Source: Guyanagaster necrorhizus (taxonomy: Eukaryota > Basidiomycota > Agaricomycetes > Agaricales > Physalacriaceae). Taken from it: 64,000 bases of DNA. Below the pieces are notes generated by a model that did not search any database, was not told the origin of the DNA, and was given only the letters and a program-made list of their open reading frames with translations. The translations under genes and the position numbers were made by a program. The stretch lies in NCBI RefSeq assembly GCF_019112545.1, contig NW_025064886.1:1287625-1351624 (forward strand). The letters run 5' to 3'. Of the stretch, positions 1 through 11,535 are shown piece after piece (positions within the stretch are counted from its first letter, which is position 1; every line of letters starts with the position of its first letter).

Positions 1-186
1 AAATTGATGTGGCAGAAGATGCTTGGCATGGATGGATGGCCCCGTAATGATCATGCAAAGTATCAGCTGGAGCCCAGGGGCAACAAGCGGCCATCTGAGG
101 ACAGTGCTCAGCCTGCACCGAAGAGGCGAAAGTCTGGACGCTTCACAGCTGCGGCTGCCTCAGGTAATGTGGCAACTCCAGCTTAG
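1..186 (+). CDS. 3' end of an unidentified nuclear protein gene (partial)
   Basis: An open frame enters from the left edge and ends at a TAA at 184-186. The visible C-terminus is basic and polar, with a PKRRKS stretch that looks like a monopartite nuclear localisation signal, followed by an alanine-rich tail. The upstream part lies outside the window, so neither start nor family can be given. A GTAATG donor-like sequence near 162 leaves open that the true last exon lies a little further right. It converges on the nucleoporin gene that ends at 533; the roughly 350 bases between them hold nothing else I can support. Confidence 0.4.
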   Translation, partial: KLMWQKMLGMDGWPRNDHAKYQLEPRGNKRPSEDSAQPAPKRRKSGRFTAAAASGNVATPA

Positions 187-532
187 GGTGTCATTGTTAG
201 ACTTGCGACGGTATGGATTGTAGGAGTGTTCTCGGGAACATTTCTTTGTACAGATGGTAAGCCATATATTCTAGAGTACACATATCATTGTATTTATATC
301 GGAAAAAAACAAGCCTTCCATGGTCTGCCGATACGTATTCGTTGCCGCTGCTGCATGAAAGGGCGAAAATGTTTGGATGGATGTATATATTTCTTATCGC
401 CCTTTGTCCACCGTATACCCCATGCGCGAGGTCGGTGCGCCTGCGTAATTCATCATAACGGGCAAAAAGTGATTACACTATGATTGATAAATTACTAGAC
501 AAAAGGGAATAAAATCACCGAGGATATCCAAC

Positions 533-3274
533 CTAATTAACTTGTATGCTTTTCAAAAACCTTTTCACGCCAGTCGCGCGTATATGCTGGATTCGAGTAG
601 TCCCATCAATATGGTGGAGTTGAGTTATGGCACCCGGTTTCTCCCTGTCTACCACCTTCACCAATGCATCCAGCATTATTGTCAAGGCCTCTTTGTTCCG
701 CCCGTCCAGCGCATCTGGCAGGAGTCCGACTAGCCTTGCTCCGGTACGCGTCAACGTCTCAATCTCCTCAGTCTTCTCCGCACTCGTGCTTTCATCGTCA
801 TACAATTCTGGTAACCGTGTAAGAACGTTTGCATAGTCGACGAATAGCTGCAGGTTTGATTAAACAAGGCAGAAGGCAGAAATTCGACAAAAGTACCTTT
901 CCTCGGATGCTCCAGCCATCGACAGCATGGCCACGGAACCGCCCAAACATGGTCTTGAGGAGTTCCAAGTCTTTCCTTACAACAGCCTCGGGTGCGAGCT
1001 CTGCCACGGCAATATCATGTGCTGGGTTGTACAGCCTGGCCGAAAGATACAGTTCATAGGCTTCGAACGGCGAGTTTTGATGGAGGGCGTAGATTGCCTA
1101 TGTAACGCATCAGTACCGCAAGGTCATCAGAACACACTCAGCTTACCTGTGCCTCTTGCACCCAGACCATAGGCAGTTTCAAACTCCCCACCAAGCCACG
1201 GACCATCCAGTCATCCAGTAAGTGAGCAGACCGTGCCAACAGGTCTTTGATGGCCTTTTCCCGGCTACGAAAAAGAGTCAGCGAAGAAGGAGAAATCATC
1301 TAGTTAACATACCCGGCAGACCCTTCAATATGTAACAAAACAAATGCAGCTTCCTGTACAAGCCCGATCTGTTCAAGCTGGCCCGCGTACATGCTCGTCA
1401 CTAAATCCGCTGTAGGACTATGTCCATCTACCCGGACTTCCTCTTCCGCCTCTGTATCCTCGTTATGCCATCCACCAGGATCACCTCGATCCGAAAAGTC
1501 TCTGACACGCATACACCGTGACAGGATGATATACAAATGCCAAGGAAGTGTGTAATCGATCCGGGACGACCCAAACGACGCTGGATCCAACACTCGCGTC
1601 AGCGAACATGCGGGATCCGCGAACAATCTTAAGATCGAAAACAGACCATCCGGACGACCATCCTTGGTCATCGGCAACGAGGTGACAGAACGTTCAAATG
1701 CCCGGAATACTTCCCCAATGGGTGCATCTATCGGTTCATTGAACCACAGGTGCATCCCAAAGACGCGTTTCCAATCCAAATTCTTTACATCTGCTAATCC
1801 CGCCAGCAATCCGTACACTCGTTTGATGTATTCATCAATGTGTACATCGACGTGCTCTGTCCGCCACAGCTCAATCTGCTCCTTCACATCCTCACGGAAT
1901 TCGAATTCTCCGCCGGCTTGCGACACGAGTGTTGCAAGCTTGACATAACCAGCGTCCATTGCCGCCTCACATGCTTTTTCGACTTGGTTTCCTGTCAATA
2001 ACGTCCATACACGTGCGGTAGCGCTTGTTCCCGGGACGCGTAATTCAGAGTCGACTGTGGGTGCCACAGTGTGCTCCAGCCATGCGGTCAGAGCAGCTTT
2101 CCGTGCCAGTGCCGAAACGCGGTTTTTGATATCGACGGTGATATCGGACCCAAGCCGAAGGTCCAGGAGGTCAAATAGAGCCTGGCCTAACCGGAAGAGC
2201 GTGGCTTCGTAAGAATGATCTGTCGTTGGGAAGAGAGACGCGAATGAGGCGAAATGCAGATTCGGGGATGTAGGGTCGGCAAATGGTATACCAGCATCAT
2301 CTGGGGCTATAGGCGAATGAGATAGATGGTGTTGCAAGAGTTTAGTACTCAGGTCATAGGAAGATAAGGAATGCGGAGAGGCAGGTTTGGAAAAGAACGG
2401 AACTCGAGTTTTGTGTATTGTTGAGGAGTTTGAAGTAGATTTTCTGGACAAGTACGGTTTAAGTTTTCAGATAACTTCGGATAACTTGTCACCTACGATG
2501 TGGAAGCTGGTCCAGCAAGGCTGCCCAGATGAACCAATGTGCCACCAGGACCCCAACCCACTCGAAACGAGCGCCCGAATGCCAGTCCCGCATCCACTGA
2601 GGCATCCTCATGGCCATCAAAGACCGACGCTGAACTCTCGACTCTTGCATATTTTCGCGACGGGCGGTAAGCTGGCGGTTCGATATCGTGCGCGAAAGAA
2701 GCGCGCTAAAGAGCTGTCAAAAACAAGATACAGAAAATTGGGCGCAACAAACCTCTCTGGACTCGAATCTCAGCCCTTCACCGTCAGAATCACGGCTATG
2801 TTTCCGATTTAGAGTATTCTGTGCGCGTAGAGCCGGCTGTGGAACGTCCTGCATCATTGCACGGATATTCTCTGCTTCTTCTGGCACGCGAAAAAAAGAG
2901 GTTTGCATGACATGTATCCGTTGCGCGTCAAGGCCCAGTCTTGAGGACACCGTTGGGAGTGGCAGGCCGTCGTCTCTGACCTGCTGGTATTCACCATCCT
3001 CGTCTTCGACTAGCGCCTCTTTCCGTCGCCGCGGCGGAAAAAGATCCTCTTCTCGCATCTCTGAAGATCCCGAGCTCGTCGATCCTTTATCGTCATCGTC
3101 GTCTGCCTCTTCCTCCTCCTCCTCCTCCTCTTCTTCCTCCTCTTCCTCATCATCCATGTCGTCGTCCGAAAGGGCAGTAAAAGATTGCGCAGCCTTGAGA
3201 TTTATCGGCGCAGTATCAGATCCGTCGTCACTACTAGAGTCGTCATCACTGGAGTATGCACGGAAACGAGCCAT
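533..3274 (-). CDS. NUP96: Nucleoporin Nup96/Nup145C type, Y-complex scaffold
   Basis: Structural subunit of the Y-shaped (Nup84/Nup107) complex of the nuclear pore. Six exons: 3274-2753, 2705-2497, 2443-1313, 1264-1147, 1097-897, 847-533; they sum to 831 residues. Recognition rests on LGLDAQRIHVMQTSFF in exon 1 and GLAFGRSFRVGWGPGGTLVH in exon 2, both typical of the Nup96 N-terminus, followed by a long alpha-helical body (LARKAALTAWLEHTV and beyond). The start at 3274 opens MARFRAYSSDDD and leads into a run of Asp/Glu residues coded by a CTC/TTC-rich repeat. In many eukaryotes Nup96 is the C-terminal product of an autocleaved Nup98-Nup96 precursor. Here no FG repeats or Nup98 exons precede the start, so it looks like a stand-alone gene. 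Exon boundaries agree in phase throughout. Confidence 0.9.
3104..3152. repeat. CTC/TTC trinucleotide tract coding poly-Glu
   Basis: A run of CCT/CTT triplets on the plus strand reads as about 14 consecutive glutamates flanked by aspartates in exon 1 of the minus-strand nucleoporin gene. Such tracts commonly vary in length between isolates. It sits in frame and does not break the gene. Confidence 0.85.
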
Positions 3275-4319
3275 AACTTGAAGCCGTGAACGATTGTTTC
3301 GAAGTTCAGCCTTTTTCAGCCACGTGGCACTGACAAGACCACGATCGGCAATCACCGTTACGGGCCGACCAGTACCGATTTTCAACGGTTTGTTAAATTC
3401 TCACCATAATCGGCCTAAGGCGCGGGCGGAGCCCGCAACCAATAATGCACGCGAAAGAGCTTACAGTCGACTAGCCTTGCTGTCATTCCAGAGCCCTCGC
3501 ATTTATTCCGCTGCTTGTTGAAGAACACTGACATAGAATGCTTTGTTATGTGGTGAGTCTAGTGATCGTAGTAGCTTCCCATTTAGCCTTTCTGACTTCG
3601 GCCGGTAGTGTTATTTTTTCATTTCATTTTCTCAGCTTCAAGTTATTCTGCCCGAATTCTTCATGGATCAGAGAGGATAATGTATTTATCCCCGACGCTA
3701 GGTTCACCGTTAACTTGCAAAGTACTTGCTCGGATACTGTGCTATTTCTTGCTGTTCGCGATCACTGAAGACGAAAGCATCGAGGCCTTGAGGTAATTCC
3801 GCAGAGGTGGTTCAGCTCGAAACGTAAGTCATCGCTCTGCGAACCCCTGCATGGTGGCCGACAGATGTCGTGCCGTTGGTGTATAAATAACCAGAGTCAT
3901 TTTAGTAACGACCGTACTTTGATGTCAAACAAAAGCATCGGTCAATCTTATGGAGTTCAGTTGCCTTAGCTTCGATATTTAGTCGTGCGGTATCTGTCTG
4001 CCTATCCACCGAAATCCAGATCGACTCCAGGATCACTAGAGCCCGGTATTTCGAGATTCAACTGTGGTGGACAAACACCGCGAGTATCAGAGGTGGTCTT
4101 GGCAAACAACGGGATAGCCCGCGCCACAGAATAAGTGGCCGTAATATTCTTGGAAGTGTCTATTATTTTTATGCTTGCTTAAAGAGTGTTAAGTCAAACG
4201 GAGATTGCCTGCGAAATGTCAGCAAGCCGGTGCAGCCGGGGAACCTGAATTCCGAGTGACTCAGGAAATGATGCACCCATAATTTGGCCGACGACGTTAA
4301 CGTTTGTTACCCCAGTGTC
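3275..4319. other. Divergent intergenic region
   Basis: About 1 kb between the divergent nucleoporin and epoxide hydrolase genes. I see no coding structure with plausible splicing. It probably carries both promoters. A very short upstream frame (ATG ATG CAC CCA stop) begins at 4268, about 50 nt before the hydrolase start. Confidence 0.5.
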
Positions 4320-5453
4320 ATGGTCGGCTCCGATTGCTACTGCTCACATCGCCCCGAGACTCTTACCAATGTCAAATGTCGAAAGGTTCGACTTCGAGAG
4401 TCAGACTACCACATCCTAGAATCCGTTGAGCCTTTATCCGACGCTCCTTTGGTCATCCTCCTTCACGGGTTTCCAGAGCTCGCCTATTCATGGCGCAAAG
4501 TGATTCAGCCTCTCTCCCAGGCGGGGTACCACGTCGTTGCTCCAGACCAATGGGGCTACGGCAGAATGGCCGTCACGCCTATTCAATATGACGACAACCT
4601 GGAGCCTTTCCAAATGTCCCACTTAGTTCAAGATGTCGTGACACTGATCCGTATTCTGGGCTATTCAACTGCTTCAGTGGTGGGGCATGATTTTGGCTCC
4701 CTCGTTGCAGGTTTTTGTGCTCTTACTCACCCAGACATCTTCCAATCTGTTGTATTCATGAGCGCCCCATTCACGGGTCTGATCGCGCCTGATGCACCTC
4801 TTTTCCCCACGAAGGCAGCCGATGAAATTCTATCCTTAATGAACCCTCCTCGAAAATACTACACGACATATTTCTCTTCTCGCGATGCTAATAAACATTT
4901 AATGCAAAGTCTACCATTGGAAACGTTTCTCCGCGCGTATTTCCGTGCCAAGGCTGCAGACGGCACCCGGCTGGACAACAGCGATCCCCATCCTCTCGCA
5001 TCCATAGATGAAATGGAAAAGCTACCGAGGTACTACGTGATGCTCCAGCACGAAACCATGCCCGATGCGGTCCTTCGGTCTCAAGACATGCCTGACATAT
5101 CCTGGCTCACACCTTCCGAGCTCTCTACATATGCCTACGAATACTCCCGTACAGGGTTTCAAGGCGGCTTAAATTGGTACCGCTGCTCCACTGATGCTCA
5201 GTGGACTCGGGATCTGTCCGAGTTTGCTGGAAAAGGTGTAGAGGTCCCCGCGATGTTTATTGCGGGTAAATTGGATTGGGGCACATATCAAGCTCCAGGG
5301 GCTTTGGTGAGAATGAAGAGCGAAGTTTGTGGGAAGATGGAAGAGAGCGATGTGATCCTCATTGAGGATGCAGGTCATTGGGTTCAACAGGAGAAGAGCG
5401 AAGCGGTGGTTACCGAGCTGGTGCAATTCTTAGATAAGTGCCTGGGTAGGTGA
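4320..5453 (+). CDS. Alpha/beta-hydrolase, epoxide hydrolase-like
   Basis: Single-exon enzyme of 377 residues, predicted to open epoxide rings by water addition through a covalent aspartyl ester. The N-terminal core has the oxyanion-hole motif HGFPE and a nucleophile elbow GHDFGS whose Asp is the expected nucleophile. The C-terminal core has GKLDWG, a candidate acid residue, and AGHWVQQEKSEA with the catalytic His. A cap region lies between, with several tyrosines that could activate the epoxide; which ones do cannot be fixed by eye. The start at 4320 (MVGSDCYC) is the first in-frame ATG; the frame is open for 12 more codons upstream without an ATG. The substrate is unknown; detoxification or secondary metabolism is usual for fungal members. 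Other alpha/beta-hydrolases with an Asp nucleophile, such as haloalkane dehalogenases, are the main alternative. Confidence 0.82.
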   Translation: MVGSDCYCSHRPETLTNVKCRKVRLRESDYHILESVEPLSDAPLVILLHGFPELAYSWRKVIQPLSQAGYHVVAPDQWGYGRMAVTPIQYDDNLEPFQMSHLVQDVVTLIRILGYSTASVVGHDFGSLVAGFCALTHPDIFQSVVFMSAPFTGLIAPDAPLFPTKAADEILSLMNPPRKYYTTYFSSRDANKHLMQSLPLETFLRAYFRAKAADGTRLDNSDPHPLASIDEMEKLPRYYVMLQHETMPDAVLRSQDMPDISWLTPSELSTYAYEYSRTGFQGGLNWYRCSTDAQWTRDLSEFAGKGVEVPAMFIAGKLDWGTYQAPGALVRMKSEVCGKMEESDVILIEDAGHWVQQEKSEAVVTELVQFLDKCLGR

Positions 5454-6128
5454 AGACTGGTAGGGATGCATTACGGAGGAAGTTCATAAGTGAACCCTAA
5501 CATGTACATACTGTTAGTTGGAGCCCTCATCTTAATTTGAAAATATATATTTCGAACATGTTTACTGTGCCCTGGGTTCGGGCAACGTTTACTTCCCCTT
5601 CTGACCGTAGAAATACCAAAGGGGCTTGTGCGCTTGCTATCGGGATGTGAGCGGTCTCACCGTGTACTTCACAAGATACAAAAAAAGCATGCGGACTCGA
5701 ACTTCGAAGGTGGGAGTCGCCGACGGCACAAGGATATTATCCATGTTCTTTTCCATGTTCTTGTAGCAGTTTTATCCCACGCCAATCGACTAGTAAGCAA
5801 TGGAAGAAGGACATTGTGTATTTACTTCCTTTACAGGGTGAGTCCTTTCTCCTAGCGAGGTAAGTGATACCCGTCATCTAGAAATGCCATCGTCTTCACG
5901 TACTTGTGAGAATGAGCGCCACAGAATCGACGAGAGCATCCCACAAATCAAACCAGACCTGATTGGCCAAGGACGACAAGATGCTTCATTACACTTTACG
6001 AGCGATGTTGATGAGCAACCAAGTCAATTCTAACTCTGGACTCGAAATTCGCGTGGCGCGTCCATGTGATGAGAAATTTCGTTAGGCCCATTTCCACGTC
6101 AGGTCTGAAAAGTATGTTAATTTCCATC
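5454..6128. other. Convergent intergenic region
   Basis: About 675 bases between the 3' ends of the epoxide hydrolase and the F-box-like gene. Only short frames occur and none has splice or motif support. I see nothing definable here. Confidence 0.5.
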
Positions 6129-7034
6129 TCAAATTCTGAGCAATGAATGAAGTGGATCACCTATACAGGGCGAACTTGCCAATTCCCGTTCTCTACTTTT
6201 TACGATATCTTCCGCTCTGGCCAATGTATCTTCCTGCCCCCGAAACGGCGCTTCCCAATCCAACACCATAACAGGATATGGCAACCAAACAATTCTCAAA
6301 TCCCGTGTGGGTACCGGATCGGCACCCTCGTCGATAAGAACCGCCATGACTTTGAGCGACGGGCACATATAAATGAGAGAAAGCAGGTATGCTTCTGTGA
6401 CGGGGAGATCACGAATGATAATGCCCAGATGAGTCAAATGTGGTAAGGCTGCTAATTCCCAGATGACCAGTTCACCGGGTTGCCAGTAGATGAGGTCCAG
6501 GCGGGTTAGGGAGAGGAACAGAGCGCCGTGACAGAGGGGTTCTCTACAGAGCTGTCGAAAATGTCTGATCTCCATGGAAAGTCGACGTAGGCGTTGAGAC
6601 GCGATCAGCGGGGAGAATTGTACCCGGTGGTGGACTGCTCTAAAGTCGACCCAACAGGCCAGACTCCGGACACCCGAACAAGTCGCTAGGATCCGCGCTG
6701 CAGCCTCAGGCTCGACAGACACAGTGAGGCATAATCTCTTAACGTTCTGTTGAAAGAATTCCCCCGGTAATTCATCCATCGTTCGTAGGAACAGGGAAGT
6801 GTCATCGGTCCCGAGCGTCACCATCTCGTAGATCAGTGGCTGTATCCTAAGTAAGGTGTTAGAGTCAGCTGAAGACATAGTAAATTGGTATGGTACCTAC
6901 CATGCTCGGACCCGGCGAGCCACCAGGACTAGGTCGAGAGCACTATTAGGTCGCATGCGTGCAGCCACCTCGAAAATCTCTCTCTCTAGCTCGGCCGGAA
7001 GGTCCTGGATCGGAAAGTAATCGACGGTTGTCAT
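6129..7034 (-). CDS. Small F-box-like protein of basidiomycete type
   Basis: Two exons, 7034-6901 and 6846-6129, give 283 residues. The N-terminus reads [18 protein letters not shown] and continues to ARRVRAWIQPLIYE, with the intron falling inside the Trp codon. This layout (degenerate F-box helix, then VRxWIxPLIYE, then leucine-rich segments) recurs in large multigene families of mushroom genomes. Such proteins are presumed to act as substrate receptors of SCF ubiquitin ligases, but targets are unknown. The rest is leucine-rich ([18 protein letters not shown]) and fits an irregular LRR-like fold. No lesion is seen, so it is probably functional. Confidence 0.75.
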
Positions 7035-8359
7035 GGCCGGACACCAACAGCGGGGGACGCGAAATATAATCGACATTTAAAAATCTCGAAGTCATCGATA
7101 GACTCCGACCAAGCTGTAGTGGGGGGGAAATTGAAATAATCGGAAGGGGTTACTTATTGGAACACGTTCTGACTCCGACAGCACGGTATCTTTATTCTCT
7201 CGATCAGAGTCACGGTCAAGGTTTAGAATGAGTCCACGTACTGATTTACATGACGCTGAAATTCTCAAAGAGTAGGTAATGTCCTTCAGATTAGACTTTG
7301 ACCTAATAAATTAATTCAGCCCCTCGAGATAGGGTAGATAGTAAATCTGGATCACTCTTACGGCGCGAACTGTGGCCTTTGTATGGAACATAGCCTAATG
7401 TATGATTCAATCGATCATCAAGTAGGTGTACACCTGACGTCAATTGAGATGAAGCAATATGATATACACCGCGTAAAGCCCTCCATTATTCGACCGAGAT
7501 TTTCGTTCCGCATGGCGGAGAACCTCGACATTCGCCATCGGCGAAGTGGCAACTTAATACCATGCGCCATAATCTGCAAACGATGAAGATGATGGCATGA
7601 GATTGCTTGTCCTCTAGCTGCTCCGAAAAGCTTTGAGATGATGGCGAAGCAGAGCACAGAGCGGGTGAAAAGACCCCATGCGCTTTTAGCATGCTGAAAT
7701 TTAACGGATCGTTAATTAGGACACGAAGCGTATATGATTTGGCCGCAAAGCCTCGCTCGATACTGAGTGTTTAGCGCTTGAGCACGCTCCGAGGAATGGG
7801 CATGGTAACTTGGCCTACCTAGCCTTCAAAATATCGAGGCTTTCATTTTTGTCTGTACGGCAAGGGGTGTCAAGTGGATTCCAAGGCCTCCAGGTGGGTC
7901 CTCGCTACAGCGGATGCGGCCGCGGAACTTCTGCTTCCGATGAAGACGTCGATTTTAGAAGACGGTATTGCCCGGAAAAGTGGCCGTAAGTGCCCCTATC
8001 AGAATTGTCGGGGACAGTCCTAAAGTTATACGAACATCAATTGAACAGAGTTATTGATTTATCCTTCTAGCGTTGCGTTCGAATCTAAAACAACTTGGTG
8101 AAAAAACCAAAGTAGTCCAGGGCACCTAGGCCTGGTTTTACTTATCTAGGGTTCTCTCTCATGTACACGTACAATTTACCGCAGCAAATCTAATGTGAGT
8201 AATAAGTAAATTCAAGTTGGTTCTGGGGCTGCCAGGTGACGGCCCGGGGCGCGTTTTGGGTGAGAGATGGTTGCGGTCGTCGGTCGTCGGTCGCCACGGT
8301 CCGGATCAGCAGCGCAAGAGGCACACGTGACGAACTACCTTCTGGACCAAAATATCATC
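7035..8359. other. Divergent intergenic region without clear genes
   Basis: About 1.3 kb between the F-box-like gene and the formyltransferase gene. Frames at 7383-7692 lie on both strands, are short and share no motif with known proteins. A GTTCGAATC near 8077 resembles a tRNA B box, but no A box or cloverleaf can be built around it. It presumably holds both promoters. Confidence 0.45.
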
Positions 8360-9783
8360 ATGCTCTGGCCAAGGCTCTCTCATTTCACATCCACACGGGC
8401 GACCAGACATGCCAGGAAAATCTCATCAGCCCCGTCTGCAAAAGACAAGTTCAAAATCCTTTTCCTTGGCCGCGAAGAGTTCTCGTGCATCGTACTGAAG
8501 GAGCTATTCGCTGCAGAAGGTTTCACCACGGCCCCTTCTCCCTTCTCTGGATCCATTTATCAGCTTCCTAGATGTTTGGGCGTCGCTAGATATCGCTACG
8601 AATCCCGATGAAAATATAGGACGACGGGGCTCGAAACTTTCTATTTGTGAGTCGCTGGCCAGGGCGTGGTTATTGGTGCTGATGCGATATTTAACTAGCA
8701 CCCCTCAAAACACTAGGTGAATCTTTGGAGATACCGGTACATCTCATTCCACGTGAAAAGATCGATTTCAGACACTGGACGGTGGGAATGTGATCAAATA
8801 GAGAGTCATCGTGCTAATATCCATAAGACAGCCACCAGCACCATTTTCTGAGAGCGTATCACCCAATAATTTAGTCGTCACAGCTTCTTTTGGGCGTATT
8901 CTCTCTTCACATTTCCTAGACCTATTTGCTCCGACGAGGAGACTGAACGTCCATCCTTCCCTTCTTCCAAAATACCGTGGACCTGCACCTATACAACACG
9001 CGATTTTGAGTGGAGACTCGGCGACTGGTGTTTCTATCATTAGTATGCTGAAGAGGAAGGAAGGAATAGATGCTGGTGACGTGTGGGGGTCAAAAAAGAT
9101 GGTATGAGTATGCTGTTTGCGTTTTTTTTCCGTTTTAACACGCCAGCTGGACAGGCTGTTGCATCAAACGCGACGTACCTAGATTTACAAAATTCGTTGG
9201 CCCTACAAGGAGGCAAACTGTTGGTATCCGTACTACGGGATATGATATCAGGAACCGTTGAGTTTTCTCTCAGCTGGTATGTTCAGCCTACTGATCGTGG
9301 TCTTTAGGCAAAAGCATCTCCCCAGGTAGGAGAGGTGTCCCATGCACCGCTGATCACGTACGACGACTCTATTGTTGATTTTACCACCATGTCCGCTGAG
9401 TCCATCGTTCGACGGTATCGAGCTATCGGACATCAGGTATAATCTCCGTCAAAGTCGCCGCTGCCTCCATTTGATTTTGACATTGACAGCGTCCTATCAC
9501 CGTGTATGCGCTTGATGGATGCACCATCCAACTTGGTTCCCCGTCGGTGGAATCTCAGCCGCCATCATTCGTTCGGGACGAGCCAGGAGTGTCGTGTCTA
9601 TACCGGTCTAAAAGGTCGGTACTGGTTCGTTGTGTAGATGGGTCTGTCCTGTCTATACCGAACATGAAACCTGAGGCGAGCCATTGGGGGACTGGCAAGG
9701 ATTGGTGGAACGGAGTCAAAGGCATGAATTTTGTCAAGAATGGCACCTACAGGTTCATCAATAAGCGCTATTTGGAGCCTTAA
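8360..9783 (+). CDS. FMT1: Mitochondrial methionyl-tRNA formyltransferase
   Basis: Transfers a formyl group from 10-formyltetrahydrofolate to initiator Met-tRNA for mitochondrial translation. Seven exons: 8360-8519, 8572-8646, 8699-8781, 8832-9101, 9155-9256, 9308-9436, 9490-9783; 370 residues. The chosen start gives an Arg/Ser-rich, acid-free presequence (MLWPRLSHFTSTRATRHARK) suited to mitochondrial import; the frame is open further upstream. Then come the Rossmann strand FKILFLG, the loop LNVHPSLLPKYRG with the Asn and His of the active site, and GIDAGDVW with the catalytic Asp. The C-terminal domain (RPITVYALDG to FINKRYLEP) fits the tRNA-binding OB-type domain. Phases agree across all six introns. 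Confidence 0.93.
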
Positions 9784-9914
9784 GCTCAGCCACTATGCTC
9801 TTCTGGATGTCTAACATGTGGAAAGATCACCACTTTTCCAGCATGCTTCTCCGGAACGATTGGCCTAAAACCTCTCAAATAATCTATTCAGTACCTTTGC
9901 ACCTCAGCACACTA

Positions 9915-10752
9915 TGAGCTTTGTCAATTCCCTCTCCTGGCCATCGTCGTCAAGCAGCACGTGACCGTTGTTTATCCTTCGTATGAAGTTATCTTAGTTC
10001 TATCCTATTTGGATCTCATGCACGCAACGCTTGACATTTCTACGATATCGTATTTTCCCAATCAGGCTTCCCAAACCAAAAGTCCCGACACCTCTATTGA
10101 AAGTCTTCAGTCATCTGAGAACATTCCGCACTGCGACGTGTCTGAGGACCTTCAGTTTCAAGCTCCGATCCACATAACCAACCTCTCTTCCTTAGCTTCC
10201 TCCATGTCCGACATCCGTATATACTTGAAGCCACGACCAATCTCCTCTGTCTACGGACACTCGAATTATCTACCGTTTTAATGGAACCCCAACTTCAAGT
10301 ACGGACCATTTTTCGCCGGCTATGGGACGATTCCCTCCGACGCTACAGAGGAATACATTATCAACTCTCCCGACCTATCTGCTGGGATCGCAGCCTTCCA
10401 TAACGAACTCCTTCCCAGCCTCCACGCTGATGTTCCTGATCCTAACCAAACAAGCCGTTCTTTGTGGCCCATCCTTTATAAGCTCGAGAGGACGAAGATG
10501 CGATCAGTGTCTCATTTCTTGTGCGACAGCGAAAGTCATGTCAATCGACTCTACCAAGGTGACCATACACCGTTTCTACTGCCACCCCAAATGCGTACCA
10601 TGGAGGAGGATCCCGAGTGGCATAAACTGTTCTTTTCAATCATAGCTAGACATGATATTGAGATGCGTGATGACAATATTGAACTGGAGATATTTGTCTG
10701 GGTCTATATGCATTTCATGGTGTTCTACTTTAGCCGTAAGCGACCATGGTGA
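9915..10752 (+). CDS. Uncertain multi-exon gene, family not recognised
   Basis: An ATG at 9915 (MSFVNSLSW) is followed by coding-like open segments at about 10067-10230 and 10282-10752. The latter two share one reading frame and are separated by a single TAA at 10279-10281. That stop falls within a possible 51-nt intron (donor GTCTAC, acceptor CTTCAAG) whose removal keeps the frame; the donor is weak. The last segment reads like real protein (GYGTIPSDATEEY, LWPILYKLERTKM, HDIEMRDDNIELEIFVW). I do not recognise a family, and the first exon does not join cleanly in phase. A decayed gene is an equal alternative. Confidence 0.3.
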
Positions 10753-11535
10753 TGACCTTTGTCTTTTCTTACGGTTTTTTTTGTTGTAGTTCCATGGCTC
10801 AAATTGGGGAAAGAGATGCACTATCGTAAGGTCATGTATATCAACCATGGTCCCTTTTTGCTCATGTTCTGCTTGTCAGCTGAATGGTCGGTATCACTCG
10901 ACGTTCTCAGGGCAAAGGCTATCGTTTTCCCATCGATATCCACCCCCGAGGGTAATACGAACAACAAACCTCCCAGCAACAAATTTTCCAGCAATGACCC
11001 CCATGTTTGGATGCTATTGGAGGTTATCCGCACCTTGACGTTGAGTTCCTGCCGTTCCGTATTTTTCCTACTTATTACTTACCTTTTATATACATACTCC
11101 TGTCCTTACAGTTTTTCATATAAAAGCCTCGCCGTAGTTTACATGATACCTCAGTCGTTCTACTCTTGCTGCGTACGACTGAGTTCTTACAAAGTATCTT
11201 TTGTCATTAGATGCGTAGTAGCGACTCTGAAACCAATGACACCTTTCTCCGTGCGCGTCACAAACCTTCTTTACGCTTACTCTATTCCCACTTCTTTCTT
11301 CAATTTTAGCGCCCAATAGCATCTGATGACGCTGATATAGCTTGACGGGGCCGTCCTCTTGGATCATCTTTCACCCTGCCCTTACACTTGTCGAACGATG
11401 TAACAGAAGGCGTTACATTTTAATGCGATTTATAAGAATATTCTGCGTAAAGCAGGTTCATAAATCATTCATCGACTACAATACAAGTGTTACAGATAAG
11501 AGAATAAAGCGGACAGCCCTAGCAAAATACAGAAA
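10753..11535. other. Stretch without supported gene
   Basis: About 780 bases between the uncertain gene and the 3' end of BRR2. A 186-codon frame at 10759-11319 exists on the plus strand, but its composition (phenylalanine/serine/tyrosine-rich from a T-rich strand) and lack of motifs argue against coding. Confidence 0.4.

Noticed and set aside
7383..7692. Overlapping frames on both strands
   Set aside because: Short, mutually overlapping, no motif and no splice partner.
8040..8100. tRNA-like B box (GTTCGAATC)
   Set aside because: No matching A box or acceptor-stem pairing could be found around it.
10759..11319. 186-codon plus-strand frame
   Set aside because: Composition follows a T-rich strand (Phe, Ser, Tyr, Leu), there is no motif, no good start context, and no splice link to the neighbouring uncertain gene.
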